From Apostichopus leukothele (lineage: Eukaryota; Echinodermata; Holothuroidea; Aspidochirotida; Stichopodidae), in the NCBI GenBank assembly GCA_010014835.2, contig JAAAKB020000014.1, forward strand, positions 672,114 through 692,714: 20,601 nucleotides of DNA, given 5' to 3'. The position numbers and the translations under genes are program-made. Positions within the stretch are counted from its first letter, which is position 1. Every line of letters begins with the position of its first letter. Under the pieces are notes generated by a model, which saw only the letters and a program-made list of their open reading frames with translations, was not told the origin of the DNA and ran no database searches. Shown here piece by piece: positions 1-9,659 of this stretch.

Positions 1-849
1 GGGGATAAAGTGGGGGGGGGGGGCGTCTATACTGTTAGAAAAATGCAACATAAGGGACCGCGGTAGGGGTTCAGCCAGTTAAACTACTGAGATTTTGATC
101 AAAAGCTGATAAACTTCCATTTCATTCTACTCCATGCTGTTGAAAAGATTTGTCAATATCACTGCCACCATTCTAGTTCCAATTTTGTTCAGAGATCTGC
201 TAAAAATAATCATGGTGCGGTGAGCCCTATATATGATTTACCGTTTTAAACGGAGTCAAACTTCTATTATTCCACGCTTTCTACATCTAGGAATTTCCGC
301 GTTTTCATTACTGTAATCAAGTTTAACCACCTGTAGTTAAAACTTAAACTCAACTTTTCACTTTAACTTAGATGTGAATTCATAACCAGCTGCCTACGTT
401 TCCTATTATATTTTAGTCACATCGATTGCTTCTGTAATCACTGATTTGTTTTCGTAACAATGATTTGCCCGAGTACGAATACTAAACGCTTAGACAGTGG
501 GCGACCTCATCAAATGGTGGCTAAGGCTGTTCTATGCTGGCACATTATCTGTGAGAGGACAGTACGCGGTTTCCGGGAAGTCGGTCTTTTCCTGTCCGCA
601 TGAATCACACTACATGTTTGCTTCTGCTACGTAGAAATCAGACAACAGAAAACACAAGAACTTGTAATAATGGGGTCAAGTTTCTACGAAATATCGGAAC
701 GGGGTTTATTCCCCATAAAAAATTCCATGTTCTAGTTAAACAAGGGCAACCGAAATTTCCTGAATTGGTTCGCATGTTCGGAAGAATTTTGACAGCCTTT
801 TTGTGTTGCTACTCTAAACTTTTTTCTCAATGGTTTTCCAAGATATATC
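1..849. other. Left-edge sequence, possible promoter/5' leader
   Basis: No recognisable gene is seen here. A G-run lies at about 11-23. The stretch from about 465 to 600 is richer in CpG than its surroundings (GTACGAAT, GGGCGACC, TACGCGG, TTCCGGG, GTCGGTC). This would fit a promoter or 5' untranslated region for the candidate exon that begins at 850, but no TATA box or initiator can be assigned with confidence. A 98-codon open frame starting at 600 has no recognisable motif and is not called as a gene. Confidence 0.25.
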
Positions 850-950
850 ATGAGCGACTTGGAAAATGGAGAATACCAAGAACGATCCTGCATTAAACAC
901 GAATCTATCGATGAGAATATGCCAGATGAAATTGCCGTAAAAGTTCGTTG
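850..950 (+). CDS. Candidate first coding exon of an unidentified gene
   Basis: An ATG with A at -3 (ATCATGA) opens a frame of 33 codons that ends two bases into a codon at a strong donor, CGTTG/GTAAGA. The predicted N-terminus is acidic and hydrophilic. It begins MSDLENGEYQE, contains HESIDENMPDE, and ends AVKVR plus a TG half codon. Such a charged start is usual for a cytosolic protein or the cytosolic N-tail of a membrane protein. Without splicing the frame stops at once (TGG TAA), which fits an exon better than a short complete gene. A 22-nt segment at 1548-1569 (TATAG/G...GAAG/GTATAAG) would continue the frame, but a microexon of this kind is weak evidence. I do not recognise the family. 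If real, the gene runs toward the minus-strand tetraspanin. Confidence 0.35.
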
Positions 951-2492
951 GTAAGAGAACTATTGGACACTTAACATAGACATTATATGTTAGAGAGATC
1001 TATTTGTTAAATCTAAAACAACGTTAGGTCAATAATATCAGATGAATTTCATCACTCGTGTCGTACGGTACACTACCTGCTAGCCAATACAGGCGTTATC
1101 CCGTACACTTGTGTAGGCCTAGCCTAGGCCTAACTCAGTACTAGTACAAGTAGTAGCATACTAACGTTAAACCTACATTACAATATTTACAGCCTGACTA
1201 TAGCGCATATATGCTAGTCTTGGATTTTAGGGTAACGCATTATTGTGTAGTGTACTGTTTATTGCAATCTGTTAGAAATTTCATGATTGTATCACACGTA
1301 CGCACAATGCGACTCACATGAAGTGCGATAGTCTCTCAATGCCTTTTGCACGAAACTAAAGACAGAAAACAGTGGAAGTTTGCAAAGTATAGAGCACCAA
1401 CTGCAAACCCTTCATTAGGCTAATTTGTTTTGTTCTAGTTGCATCCATGTTGCTTGTTACTGTTACTGTTAGGCCTCTTTGTGGAAATTTGTGTCAAGTG
1501 TAAAGAATTGAGAAATATTCTCAAACTGTTCTTTCAAAATGCTATAGGACCACATTTAACTCCCTGAAGGTATAAGTTTATTAACTTTGCCATCACCACA
1601 ATATGTACCAACATGATAAGAGAAACTTCCTGCTTAGGCCCACAGAAATTGTCCATATTTTATCAGATATTTGTCAAAATATACTCTTGAATTGGTAAAA
1701 GTTTCAGTTTCAAAGTCTTTTGTACGCCATAGTTCACCCCACCCTTCCACTATGCTACTACAGCGGGCCATCAGAATTGGGGCAAAAAATAACTTTGTCA
1801 AAACAAAGATCATTCATTGCTGGCTGAAACGGAAACATTGACCTGTTTTTACCTGCAGTTGGTGCAAACTACGTAGCTGATGTTTAGAAGCGAACTGGAA
1901 AGTCTGATTTGGAGCAAACTGGCAATGGGGCAAAACGAATGTTAGGCTTATGAATGTGAGTCTTCACTCTTAGGCCTACGGCAAAGTATGTTACATATGC
2001 AAAGTATGTAACCTATAATACAATATTGCTTTTGCTGGCTTAGGGACAAAATCTGCAGTGTTCTCTGCAAATTGTCTATGCCAAACACGTTCAAGAGTAA
2101 ATATTTTCATATATTTTGAGGTATTATTTGTTAGGGTACTGTAGGTATTGCCTTATCTTGTCTTAGCATTCTGTTTAGCTTTGTTTACTAGCCGAGGCTA
2201 GAATAGGCTAGCCCAGTATATAATACTACTCAAATTCATCAAAAAGTGACAATATTTTGTGACTTAAATTGGGTCTAGCCTAAGCTAGGGTACGACTTGT
2301 ACTTGTTGGCTAATCCTAACTATTATTGTTAGTTATTCCTGAAGAAGAATTTCAAATATGATAGTGAAGGGTGATAATGGGAAGTCCCATTTTTCACCTG
2401 TTGCATTTGTGGTGTGTTTCATTTTCGGTTTTGAGCTAAAATTAGTTGTAGAAATTGTGGCATGACGTTCCTGAAAACTTGACCCCTACTAC
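951..2492. other. Non-coding stretch, AGGCCTA-rich
   Basis: No gene is supported. The sequence is AT-rich with many short words of the TAGGCCTA/CTAGCCTA type, for example 1113-1133, 1470, 1973 and 2200-2290. At 1981-2016 there is an imperfect tandem repeat of 2 x 18 bp (GCAAAGTATG...). If the exon ending at 950 is real, this is its first intron. Confidence 0.4.
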
Positions 2493-2494
2493 TA

Positions 2495-2585
2495 GTGTTT
2501 GACCGATTATATGATAATCGGTTCTTACTGATTACCGATTAGTTCCTGTGACAATCGGGCCGATGCCGATTACTGATTATTTCAT
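2495..2585 (+). repeat. Left terminal/subterminal inverted repeat
   Basis: This is the left end of the 1.4-kb transposon. It starts GTGTTTGACCGATTAT and contains several copies of CCGATTA or its complement, including the shared string CAATCGGGCCGATGCCGAT. The partner lies at 3806-3919 in inverted orientation. Confidence 0.65.
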
Positions 2586-3805
2586 CGTTTTTGTGGAACT
2601 GGCCAATGTATGATTTAGTATTATGCATGATTACCAACTTCTAGGCCAATACAATCAAAGATGTAAATGAACGACTTAACGTTTAACAGTTAAGATTAAT
2701 GGAACAAATAAAGAACACTGTAATACATACATGGGGCGCTGTATGTTCATGAGTCACAGTATTGCCACAATACAGTAAATGACAGTGCTGTACAGTCTAC
2801 AGAAGGGTGAAAATAGTAGCCATTGGCTACGAAATTAAAAAAAATATTTAGGGACCGCTTTTACCAACTGGTATTATAACCATTATCATTGCTGCAACTC
2901 CAACGTAAATAAAGTGAAAAGTATATCATACAGAAATAAAAAATTCGTTATTTCGTAATCTGATATCGAAATATATAGTCTGATATGAACAATAAAACAA
3001 TCACGAACGTTTGCTTCAAGTTTCCAATGATTAACATTTGCGAGGGAACCCTTCCAATCGAACGCTGTTTCAAAAGATCATACTCAGTAAGTCAATGAAG
3101 CTTCTCCATTGACTTAACTACGTGTGGGAGAAACCACACACTTAAGTCCCATTGACTTTGTCGTGCATGTCGCTGGAAATCAGACTACATGCGGTCAGGG
3201 AAACAAAAAAATTCAGGTTTTTCGCAAAAATATGCGTAACAAGAATGTTTGCCTAATCACAAAATACTGTAATGCAGTAGAACTATTTTTAGGAGTATTT
3301 GGCGCCTTGATTTCATCATTTGATTGCATTTGTAAAATCTTGGGCGCATTTTCGAACTGAACAGTTAGGAAGCTCAACCGTTCTCTAGCCCGTCTAGCCT
3401 AATGTACATAGAACTCCCAATGAGCAAAGCCTAATGTTATCGTTTTCAGTTTTCCAGTTTACATGTACGGTCAAAGTGGTTCAAATTGTCTTGGTTTATA
3501 TTTAGTCAGACAATAAATCTTTCTTATCAATCGTTAAACACGGATAACAGGAGGTTTTGTTAGATGCAAGAAGCGAAATGAAAAAATAATAATTACGTCC
3601 TCCCCCTAAGCTTATGCCAAAACTGGATAGTATATCGAACAGCATTAGTACAAACTCGTGTGAGGGACTTTCGATACCGTTACATGGTAGATTAGCGCAC
3701 CTTCCCCTGCTATGAATAGCATTGAATCAATGATTTAAATTTTTCTCCCGTTGTGCTTGTGGGGTATCAAAAGCGCGGAAAAATACAATCCTTTATGTGG
3801 AACGT

Positions 3806-3919
3806 AATAATCGGTTCCAAATAATCGGTAGCGCAATGGATTTTGCCGATGTCGATTATTTACCGATTGTCTGATAATCGGCCCGATGCCGATTGTCTAA
3901 CCGATTATCGGCCGAACAC
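3806..3919 (-). repeat. Right terminal/subterminal inverted repeat
   Basis: This is the right end of the 1.4-kb transposon. Read inward it starts GTGTTCGGCCGATAATCGG and carries at least six ATCGG/CCGAT words, including GGGCCGATTATC and ACCGATTATT. It pairs with 2495-2585. The last base is followed by TA, matching the TA before the left end. Confidence 0.65.
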
Positions 3920-3921
3920 TA

Positions 3922-4349
3922 GTTTTCATTATAGGCTATATTTTGTGCCGGAACCCTTTTTATGTTTGGACTTTGTTGTGAATAGTCAAGAGGCCGTCTA
4001 AATTGTAATTTGGTGAGTTGCAGTGTAATAACTAAGTATTTTTTTTATCTTTTCCATAAGACCTTATACGACCCATAACACGTAAACACTTTCAAGCTGC
4101 TGTGCAGGATTCTATGAACGCAACATTACCAGAAAATTGTCGAGGTGCAAATGATGAATTGAAATTTTGCTACATATTGTTGAAGTCCTCACTTTTAGAT
4201 CTAACGAATTTGCCATTATGTTGTAAATAGCTATTATTTCAATTGGAAGATTGATCATTTATCTGAAAGGAGGGGAATTTCCCTCGCGTGGCCAATGGAA
4301 ACGACTTGAACAAGTCTCATTTTCAAAATCTAAACAAACCAACGACATA
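3922..4349. other. Non-coding stretch without recognised features
   Basis: This is AT-rich sequence between the transposon and the small fold-back element. There is a pyrimidine run ending in an AG at about 4038-4062, but no open frame follows it. Nothing else is recognised. Confidence 0.4.
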
Positions 4350-4357
4350 GTGTGAAG
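4350..4357 (+). repeat. Left target-site duplication of fold-back element
   Basis: GTGTGAAG is identical to 4447-4454 and directly abuts the terminal CACAGG of the 89-bp inverted repeat. Confidence 0.7.
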
Positions 4358-4446
4358 CACAGGTACACGTAACGTTATCTAGGTGTATAGTATATATAAA
4401 CACGGTGTTTATACTATACACCTAGATAACGTTACGAGTGCCTGTG
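4358..4446. mobile_element. 89-bp fold-back MITE with 8-bp target duplication
   Basis: Nearly the whole element is one inverted repeat. The left arm starts CACAGGTACACGTAACGTTA and the inverted right arm starts CACAGGCACTCGTAACGTTA. They differ by two substitutions and a 4-bp TATA insertion in the left arm, and meet at about 4403/4404. It is flanked by exact direct repeats, GTGTGAAG at 4350-4357 and 4447-4454, as expected of a hAT-type 8-bp duplication. A 9-bp reading, GTGTGAAGC, is also exact if the first C is counted outside. No coding capacity exists. It would form a long hairpin if transcribed. High arm identity and an intact duplication suggest a young insertion. Confidence 0.75.
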
Positions 4447-4454
4447 GTGTGAAG
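4447..4454 (+). repeat. Right target-site duplication of fold-back element
   Basis: GTGTGAAG is identical to 4350-4357 and directly abuts the terminal CCTGTG. The following C extends the match to 9 bp. Confidence 0.7.
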
Positions 4455-4455
4455 C

Positions 4456-5841
4456 GGCGTTTGAAGAACAGTTGTGCGGTTGTACTTCCCTCTTGTTTAA
4501 CGTGATTCCCGAAGCTACAGTACTGGCTTATTAATATGAAGATAGTGCAATGTATTCCAGATAGTGAACATGCATACTGAAAGAAACAGACTGAGTATAT
4601 TGCAATTGTCAAAGAAGAAATCCCACGTATGTCTTGTGTTCCTTTCATATTGTTAGGCTATGTACCTACAAGGACAGGGACATCATAACGTTGAAGTTAT
4701 GGCTTAGGTCTTCTCTACTACTCTAGTCATATAAGAAAAGTGCAGCCTAACTTAGGCCTAGTCTAATGGTTTTAGTTACAACATTCAATACTGCGGTGCC
4801 GCAATGCCAGCATAAATCGTGACCTAGGCTCAGCACAATGTAGGAATAGCTGAAATATGGTGATGCTAGCCTGTTAGCATAAGTTGGTTACAAGTTGAAG
4901 CCCAGGTTTTCCTCCCTCAGAATACTGATCATATTAGTTTATTGAAGAAGTGTTCTACATTTGCAAGATCATCCAACTGTCTAAAAGGTTTTAGTTAAAT
5001 TAAGTCATAAAACCCTACTCTTCGTACTCTGGATTTGTTTCCTCTCCTGGGATTTTGTGGATTTAAGTAAAACCTGCCAGTGAGTAAAGGTCAAATGAAG
5101 TGCAAGGTTTTCCAGAGCTTGTGATTCAATATTACATGTATCATTGTAATCTGTGTCACCCAAATACCGCAGTGCTTTACACCACCCTTACTGGTCCAAG
5201 ACAACCCATTATCAACAATCCAGAATTTCCAGGGTTTTTGCTGGTAATGCTCATTTGCAATTGACATATCTTCAGCTTCAATATCATAAATCAAATATGC
5301 ACTTTTACATAATTCACTTACTTAAAGTGTAGGGGTCTTTACAGCTAGCATGTGAAGTTGATTGCCCACAAAGACAGCTGTAGTGTTACATTGCTATCTG
5401 AATGCAAAAGTTCCTAAGAACTTGCCAAAAGCTTCAGAAACCAAACACTGTATAATCACTAATGATTGGATCAAAGTGGAACTGCTACTATGGGTTTGTC
5501 TTTGTTGTGAGTATCCTTTTGTTTCTGAAGTCTTCTGAAATTTCTGAATAACTCATTTGATTTCATGTTAATGTTTCACTTTTGACTTAGAAGTAACTGA
5601 GGTTGAACGGCTCCATGATGTAATACTTCAACCGTAGGAAAAAAACCCTCTAGTGAATATGTAGACGGAGACTGTACTGGAGATCAGGACCTATGAACCT
5701 ATCAAGCTTCTTTCAGTACCCTACACTTCTTGATGAACAGATTTCCATAGGAATGGTATTAACTTTCACATTGTTTGTCACCAGAAGAATACGTTAAAAT
5801 ATTTACTTATTGAAACTAAGATCATCTACATAAGAACTTAC
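4456..5841 (-). other. Region expected to hold the 3' end of the tetraspanin gene
   Basis: The minus-strand tetraspanin must finish to the left of 5842 with the rest of its large loop, TM4 and a short tail, unless the gene is broken. No segment gives a clear match. Two weak candidates exist. The first is 5471-5543 (acceptor TTATTCAG, then a frame with RRLQKQKDTHNKDKP and a stop), recalling the family tail RNQKDP. The second is a hydrophobic minus frame with a tryptophan at about 4530-4640. No convincing TM4 exon was found between them and exon 3, so neither is annotated as coding. Minus-strand frames at 5091-5294 show no tetraspanin motif. Confidence 0.3.
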
Positions 5842-6042
5842 ATCTGCACACGAGGTTGTGTTATCTTTTGCATTCAGTTTGCAGCAGCAATATTGGTTTT
5901 GTATTTGTTTCTGTAACGAGTCCGTAGAGTTGCTGTTCCAAGTGGATTCCACGATATGCCGAAGCTGGTTTTCACTGACTGCCAGACAGAAGATGGAGAC
6001 GACAAATTCAAGCAGAAATATCAAGAATAAAATCACCATGTA
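5842..6042 (-). CDS. Tetraspanin (TSPAN13/31-like), exon 3: TM3 and start of large loop
   Basis: The exon runs from acceptor CGTTCAG/TACATG to donor GCAGAT/GTAAGT, both phase 0, and encodes 67 residues. It opens with YMVILFLIFLLEFVVS, matching the family's third membrane helix (YMIILxLVFIxQF). The first half of the large extracellular loop follows. The loop's signature CCG motif reads CCC-K here (QYCCCKLN), a departure from the family. A later Cys sits in TTSCAD. Two N-glycosylation sequons (NST and NTT) lie in the loop, as is common in tetraspanins. Tetraspanins organise membrane microdomains by binding partner proteins through this loop. The exon joins exon 2 exactly where human TSPAN31 protein reads LLFF then YMII, so orthology or close paralogy is well supported. 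The divergent loop suggests altered partners or relaxed constraint. Confidence 0.88.
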
Positions 6043-7242
6043 CTGAACGAAGAAATCATGTCAAGGGAAAAACTTCATCCCAAAAAATCAATGAAAAAAC
6101 TGTTCATAAACTTCTTATTATCTACTGCAAAAGACTGGTTGGTTAATACATATAAAAGTTTAGATGGCCAAACATTTTGATCCTTGCAGGATCTCCTTCA
6201 AAGGTGAACTGAAATGAAAACAGACTATTCCAAAATAGACAAAGACAAACAACTTAATTGAAACAATGGATGGGAGTTAATAGTTCCCTGTCCATCTAAT
6301 AACGTTAGTCTGTTTCATTTAGTGTTTTCCCTATGGATGGTGTTGATTGTATGTGTGTGTGTCTAGTCCAAACCCCACACAACTTGCAGATACTCCATGC
6401 CCTAGTTTACTCCAGAAGCCTAACCCTAACCCCACACAACTTACAGATACTTCAGACCCTAGTTTACTCCAGAAGCCTAACCCTAACCCCACACAACTTA
6501 CAGATACTTCAAGCCCTAGTTTACTCCAGAAGCCTAACCCTAACCCCACACAACTTACAGATACTTCATGCCCTAGTTTACTCCAGAAGCCTAACCCTAA
6601 CCCACACAACTAACAGATACTTTATGCCCTAGTTTACTCCAGAAGCCTAACCCTTACCCCACACAACTTACAGATACTTCATGCCCTAGTTTACTCCAGA
6701 AGCCTAACCCTTACCCCACACAACTTACAGATACTTCATGCCCAAGTTTACTCCAGAAGCTTAACCCTTACCCCCCACAACTTACAGCTACTTCATGCCC
6801 TAGTTTTTTCCAGAAGCCTCCTAACCCTAATGACACACAGCTAACCTTGTACTTTCAGACAGTTACTAAATCTACTACTGTACCTTCCTTGTCATTAATC
6901 AACTATCAAACAGAAAACTGACTGGGAACTAGAAACAAATTTTGAAGGAGCAGAGAAATTGATTGATAAACACCAGACTTGAACCAGTGACAGAAGCAAT
7001 ATTGACAAGTCCTATACTTTACCAACTGATCCATCCAACCCTCAATTGGTGGTGATCTATAAATCCTATAGTCTTGTTAATTGATCACCAAAATCAGTCA
7101 ATTACAACAATTTCAGTATGCAATGATGATAACAGGTTTCAAAATTATGTCAATATTTCCATAGCAACGACAATATCTGCCAACATTAATAGCATAACTA
7201 ATGAAATTCAGTACTTTTAACTTAAGTTTTGTGAAAGGATAC
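6043..7242 (-). other. Tetraspanin intron 2
   Basis: This is the intron between exons 2 and 3, 1,200 bases, with donor GTATCC and acceptor CGTTCAG on the minus strand. Its main content is the 57-bp minisatellite at 6371-6828. The rest is unremarkable AT-rich sequence. Confidence 0.8.
6371..6828 (+). repeat. 57-bp minisatellite, 8 copies, with telomere-like cores
   Basis: Eight tandem units start near 6371, 6428, 6485, 6542, 6599, 6655, 6712 and 6769. Each reads AACCCCACACAACTTACAG, then ATACTTCATGCCCTAG, then TTTACTCCAGAAGCCTAACCCT. Units 1 to 4 are nearly identical. Unit 5 is one base short and unit 8 is three bases longer. A degenerate trailing piece follows to about 6845. Unit junctions of copies 1-4 read CCTAACCCTAACCCC, two copies of the vertebrate-type telomere hexamer CCCTAA; later copies change to CCCTTACCCC. 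Because 57 is a multiple of three, several frames stay open on both strands and give false repeat proteins. It lies in tetraspanin intron 2. Confidence 0.92.
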
Positions 7243-7410
7243 AAAGAAGAGACAGACTTGATGGTGCCTGATGGCTCCTATTAATCCAAGCAACGAGACC
7301 AGAAACAGGAACACTCCGCATGCTATGATACCACCGACTGTGGACATACTGTCAACCAAGGCCTGGGCCTTGGCCACTGCAGGCAAGATGATTAGTAGTA
7401 AAGAAATCAA
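7243..7410 (-). CDS. Tetraspanin (TSPAN13/31-like), exon 2: TM1, small loop, TM2
   Basis: The acceptor is a long T-tract ending TTCCACAG/TTGATT and the donor is TTCTTT/GTATCC. The 56 residues begin LISLLLIILPAVAKAQALVD, the body of TM1 and the short first extracellular loop. TM2 follows (GGIIACGVFLFLVSLLGLIG) and then the cytosolic turn AIRHHQVCLFF. The family pattern LVSLLLIGVAAW, IGGVIAVGVFLLLI and GAVNHHQVLLFF is easy to see. The HHQV turn is typical of TSPAN13/31. Both ends are phase 0, at the same protein positions as in human TSPAN31. TM1 has lost the usual GxAAW pattern, with PAVAK in its place. This adds to the signs of divergence seen in exon 3. Confidence 0.9.
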
Positions 7411-8390
7411 CTGTGGAAAAAAAAAACATGGTTGAACATGGTTGACAACGTATTGTTACTGAAACAGGCTTTCAAAGGTCCTTCTTTTTACTTTCATGAT
7501 TAACCAGTTTCTTATATAAAATTTTAAGACATGAAATTTACCTTGAAACTTTACATGTCAATACAGTATGTCCAATATGTGGACATCATATATGCTACCG
7601 TACAGTATATGAGGTCTGTTCTTTCTACAAAGTCGCATGAAGTTTTGAACAAGACCTTTCGCCTTAATAGACCATTATTTGGAGTAATCTGTGAACTATT
7701 GTTACACCTTCATTCATGATGTCCTGGAGTGTTCACATTTTAGTTTATCATTTTTGCGGGAACATATTATAAACTTTGTTTTTCGGTATAGGCCGAAAGT
7801 ACCTAAAGTAAATTTATGTGTTAGTGAGTTAAAGCTTGTAAAACAACATACTTCCTTTTCTTTGGCACTAGCATTGTGCTACATGATACCGGATACAGTC
7901 GGCTTTCAATGACAGTGTTCATATAATTCACAAAAATAACAGAAACTACCTCCTAGATCAATCCTGTCCATAACAACAGTGGTTTGGTGTTATTGCATAT
8001 TAAAGCTAAAAGAGTTGAGTGTTGAGGATTGATTGTCACAGTATGACATTCATCAAGTCAACAAAGCCAAACATTGCAGACAATGTCAAATACATGCTTA
8101 AAATTTACTCAGACTTGCATATCATGCCTTGATAGTACAATTGCATACATATGTACTTTTGTTCAGGTCATAAAAGATTGAAGTACAGTAGACCAAGTCA
8201 CCAAAGACCAGGCAGGAATATTAACAACGAGACTTCTTGGCTCGATACCAACGGTACATAGAGTCCGAGACTACATGCTAAACCCTGCTTATTTACTGTA
8301 GTACATACATAGAGGGGTACATAGAAAATACAAGAACTTAATGAAATCTCTGAAGAACTGTACATATCACACCTATCCATCTACTGTGGA

Positions 8391-8483
8391 TGTATCAATA
8401 TAATACTGTATATATTATTGTACAGATCTATATTCTGTATATATACAGCATATAGATCTGTACTATACAGTATATTGTATACA
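8391..8483. repeat. AT-rich imperfect hairpin, about 93 bp
   Basis: The left arm TGTATCAATATAATACTG pairs with the inverted right arm TGTATACAATATACTG, with small bulges. Nearer the centre GTACAGATCTATAT occurs in both arms, inverted, and the middle is the palindrome CTGTATATATACAG. The whole segment could fold into one stem. It resembles a decayed fold-back MITE. No clear target duplication is visible. Confidence 0.6.
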
Positions 8484-9659
8484 ACTGGTAGCCACAAGCA
8501 TTGCATTATTCCCAGGGTAGGATTCAAGGTTTGCATAGCCACTGTCAAGTTGTTCAACTGGAAGCCTTTTATCTGAATGTTGGCAAAGTATTCTTTCACA
8601 AGGTCACCTGTTTGAGCATAAAAATTGTGTACCAATTTGCATTTAGATTATGAAAGATACTATATATATTCCCCCAAGTGATAATTATTATAGTACAACA
8701 TGTTTTACATGTCTGACTTTAAGATTTTTCTGTTCTTGATGGGAACAGGAGCCTTTTTCTGAAAAAAGGAATTTCACTCATGAAACCACAAAAGTATTGA
8801 AGTGGGTTAGGGTATATCTGGCTGGTAATGTATCAGCTTCATGAGTAGATTTTTATCAAGTTTTCGAACCTATACAATAATAACATGATAAGTACATTTC
8901 CATAACAAGGTAGCTGATTAGCTTGACTGGCCAATTTGCATTTCCAAATATTGAAGAAATACTACATGAACACAAATACTTTTGTAACATCTCCAAGTTG
9001 CTTTTTGCATGTGATTATAATATTTCAAGATTTGAGCAATCATGAAAATCCGTCTGGGTGACAAAATGTTGACAATTGAAACAAATTCAATCAACTACTC
9101 AATCATGAGCATTCATAAATTTAGTGAACAAAATAAATCGCTGAGAGTGTCGGCATGGAGTATCAGGACATTAATTGTACAGTAGCTGCTCTTCGTAACA
9201 TGCAAAAGGAAAACAAGCCCAACCATTACCATCATCTAAAATGTGATATCTAGAGAAACATGTGATGAAAAACTAAAAAGATAATTTTTTTGTGCCTCAC
9301 AATGATAATATTAATGGAAGTATGTCCACGACCCAGGTGTTCAACTTTTACTTACACATGACATATGTTTAGATTTGGTCTAGACACAAATATTGGCAGA
9401 ATTGAAAATAAAGTGCTCACATGATTATGAGCCTAGGAGTATTCCCAAACAAAGGTTTTCACTTGCAACATTGAAGAGTTTTATTTCATGAGAATTTCGC
9501 TCTTGGATCTCTCTCCCTCTATTTAAATGAGATAGGATGACCAGGCCTTTACCCATGTATTCATTCTGAATAAAACAATTAATGTCACCTACTGTAGATA
9601 CTGCTGTCATTCACTGCATACATTCATGTTATAGAACATGTTATAGAACACACTGTGTA

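Larger units (their letters stand above)
2495..3919. mobile_element. Non-autonomous DNA transposon with ATCGG-rich inverted ends
   Basis: The left end reads GTGTTTGACCGATTAT and the inverted right end reads GTGTTCGGCCGATAAT, giving terminal inverted repeats flanked on both sides by TA. Inside each end, at about 2495-2585 and 3806-3919, the words CCGAT/ATCGG and GGGCCGATGCCGATT recur in both orientations. These look like subterminal transposase-binding repeats. The element is about 1.43 kb. Its only notable open frame (3124-3360, plus, 78 codons) matches nothing I recognise, and no transposase is seen, so it is probably mobilised in trans. TA flanks suggest a Tc1/mariner-like target. The nested TAGTG start would also suit a hAT element, but no 8-bp duplication is visible. 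An internal 10-bp inverted repeat (TAAGTCAATG/CATTGACTTA) lies at about 3089-3116. Confidence 0.7.

Noticed and set aside
4530-4645. Minus-strand hydrophobic frame with LFLS...IW as a possible TM4
   Set aside because: It lacks the family's GLFFSFTE and QKDP motifs, the spacing to the Trp is off by one, and another frame through the same place is equally open.
5091-5294. Minus-strand ORF as tetraspanin large loop
   Set aside because: No cysteine pattern or membrane helix of the family.
5471-5543. Minus-strand frame with QKQKD as the tetraspanin tail exon
   Set aside because: The acceptor and tail-like motif are suggestive, but no TM4-coding exon lies between it and exon 3, and the phase needs an unseen exon. 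Kept only as a remark.
6331-6632. Three overlapping open frames encoding 19-residue repeats on both strands
   Set aside because: They exist only because the 57-bp minisatellite unit is a multiple of three. Several frames are open at once and there is no start context or splice link.
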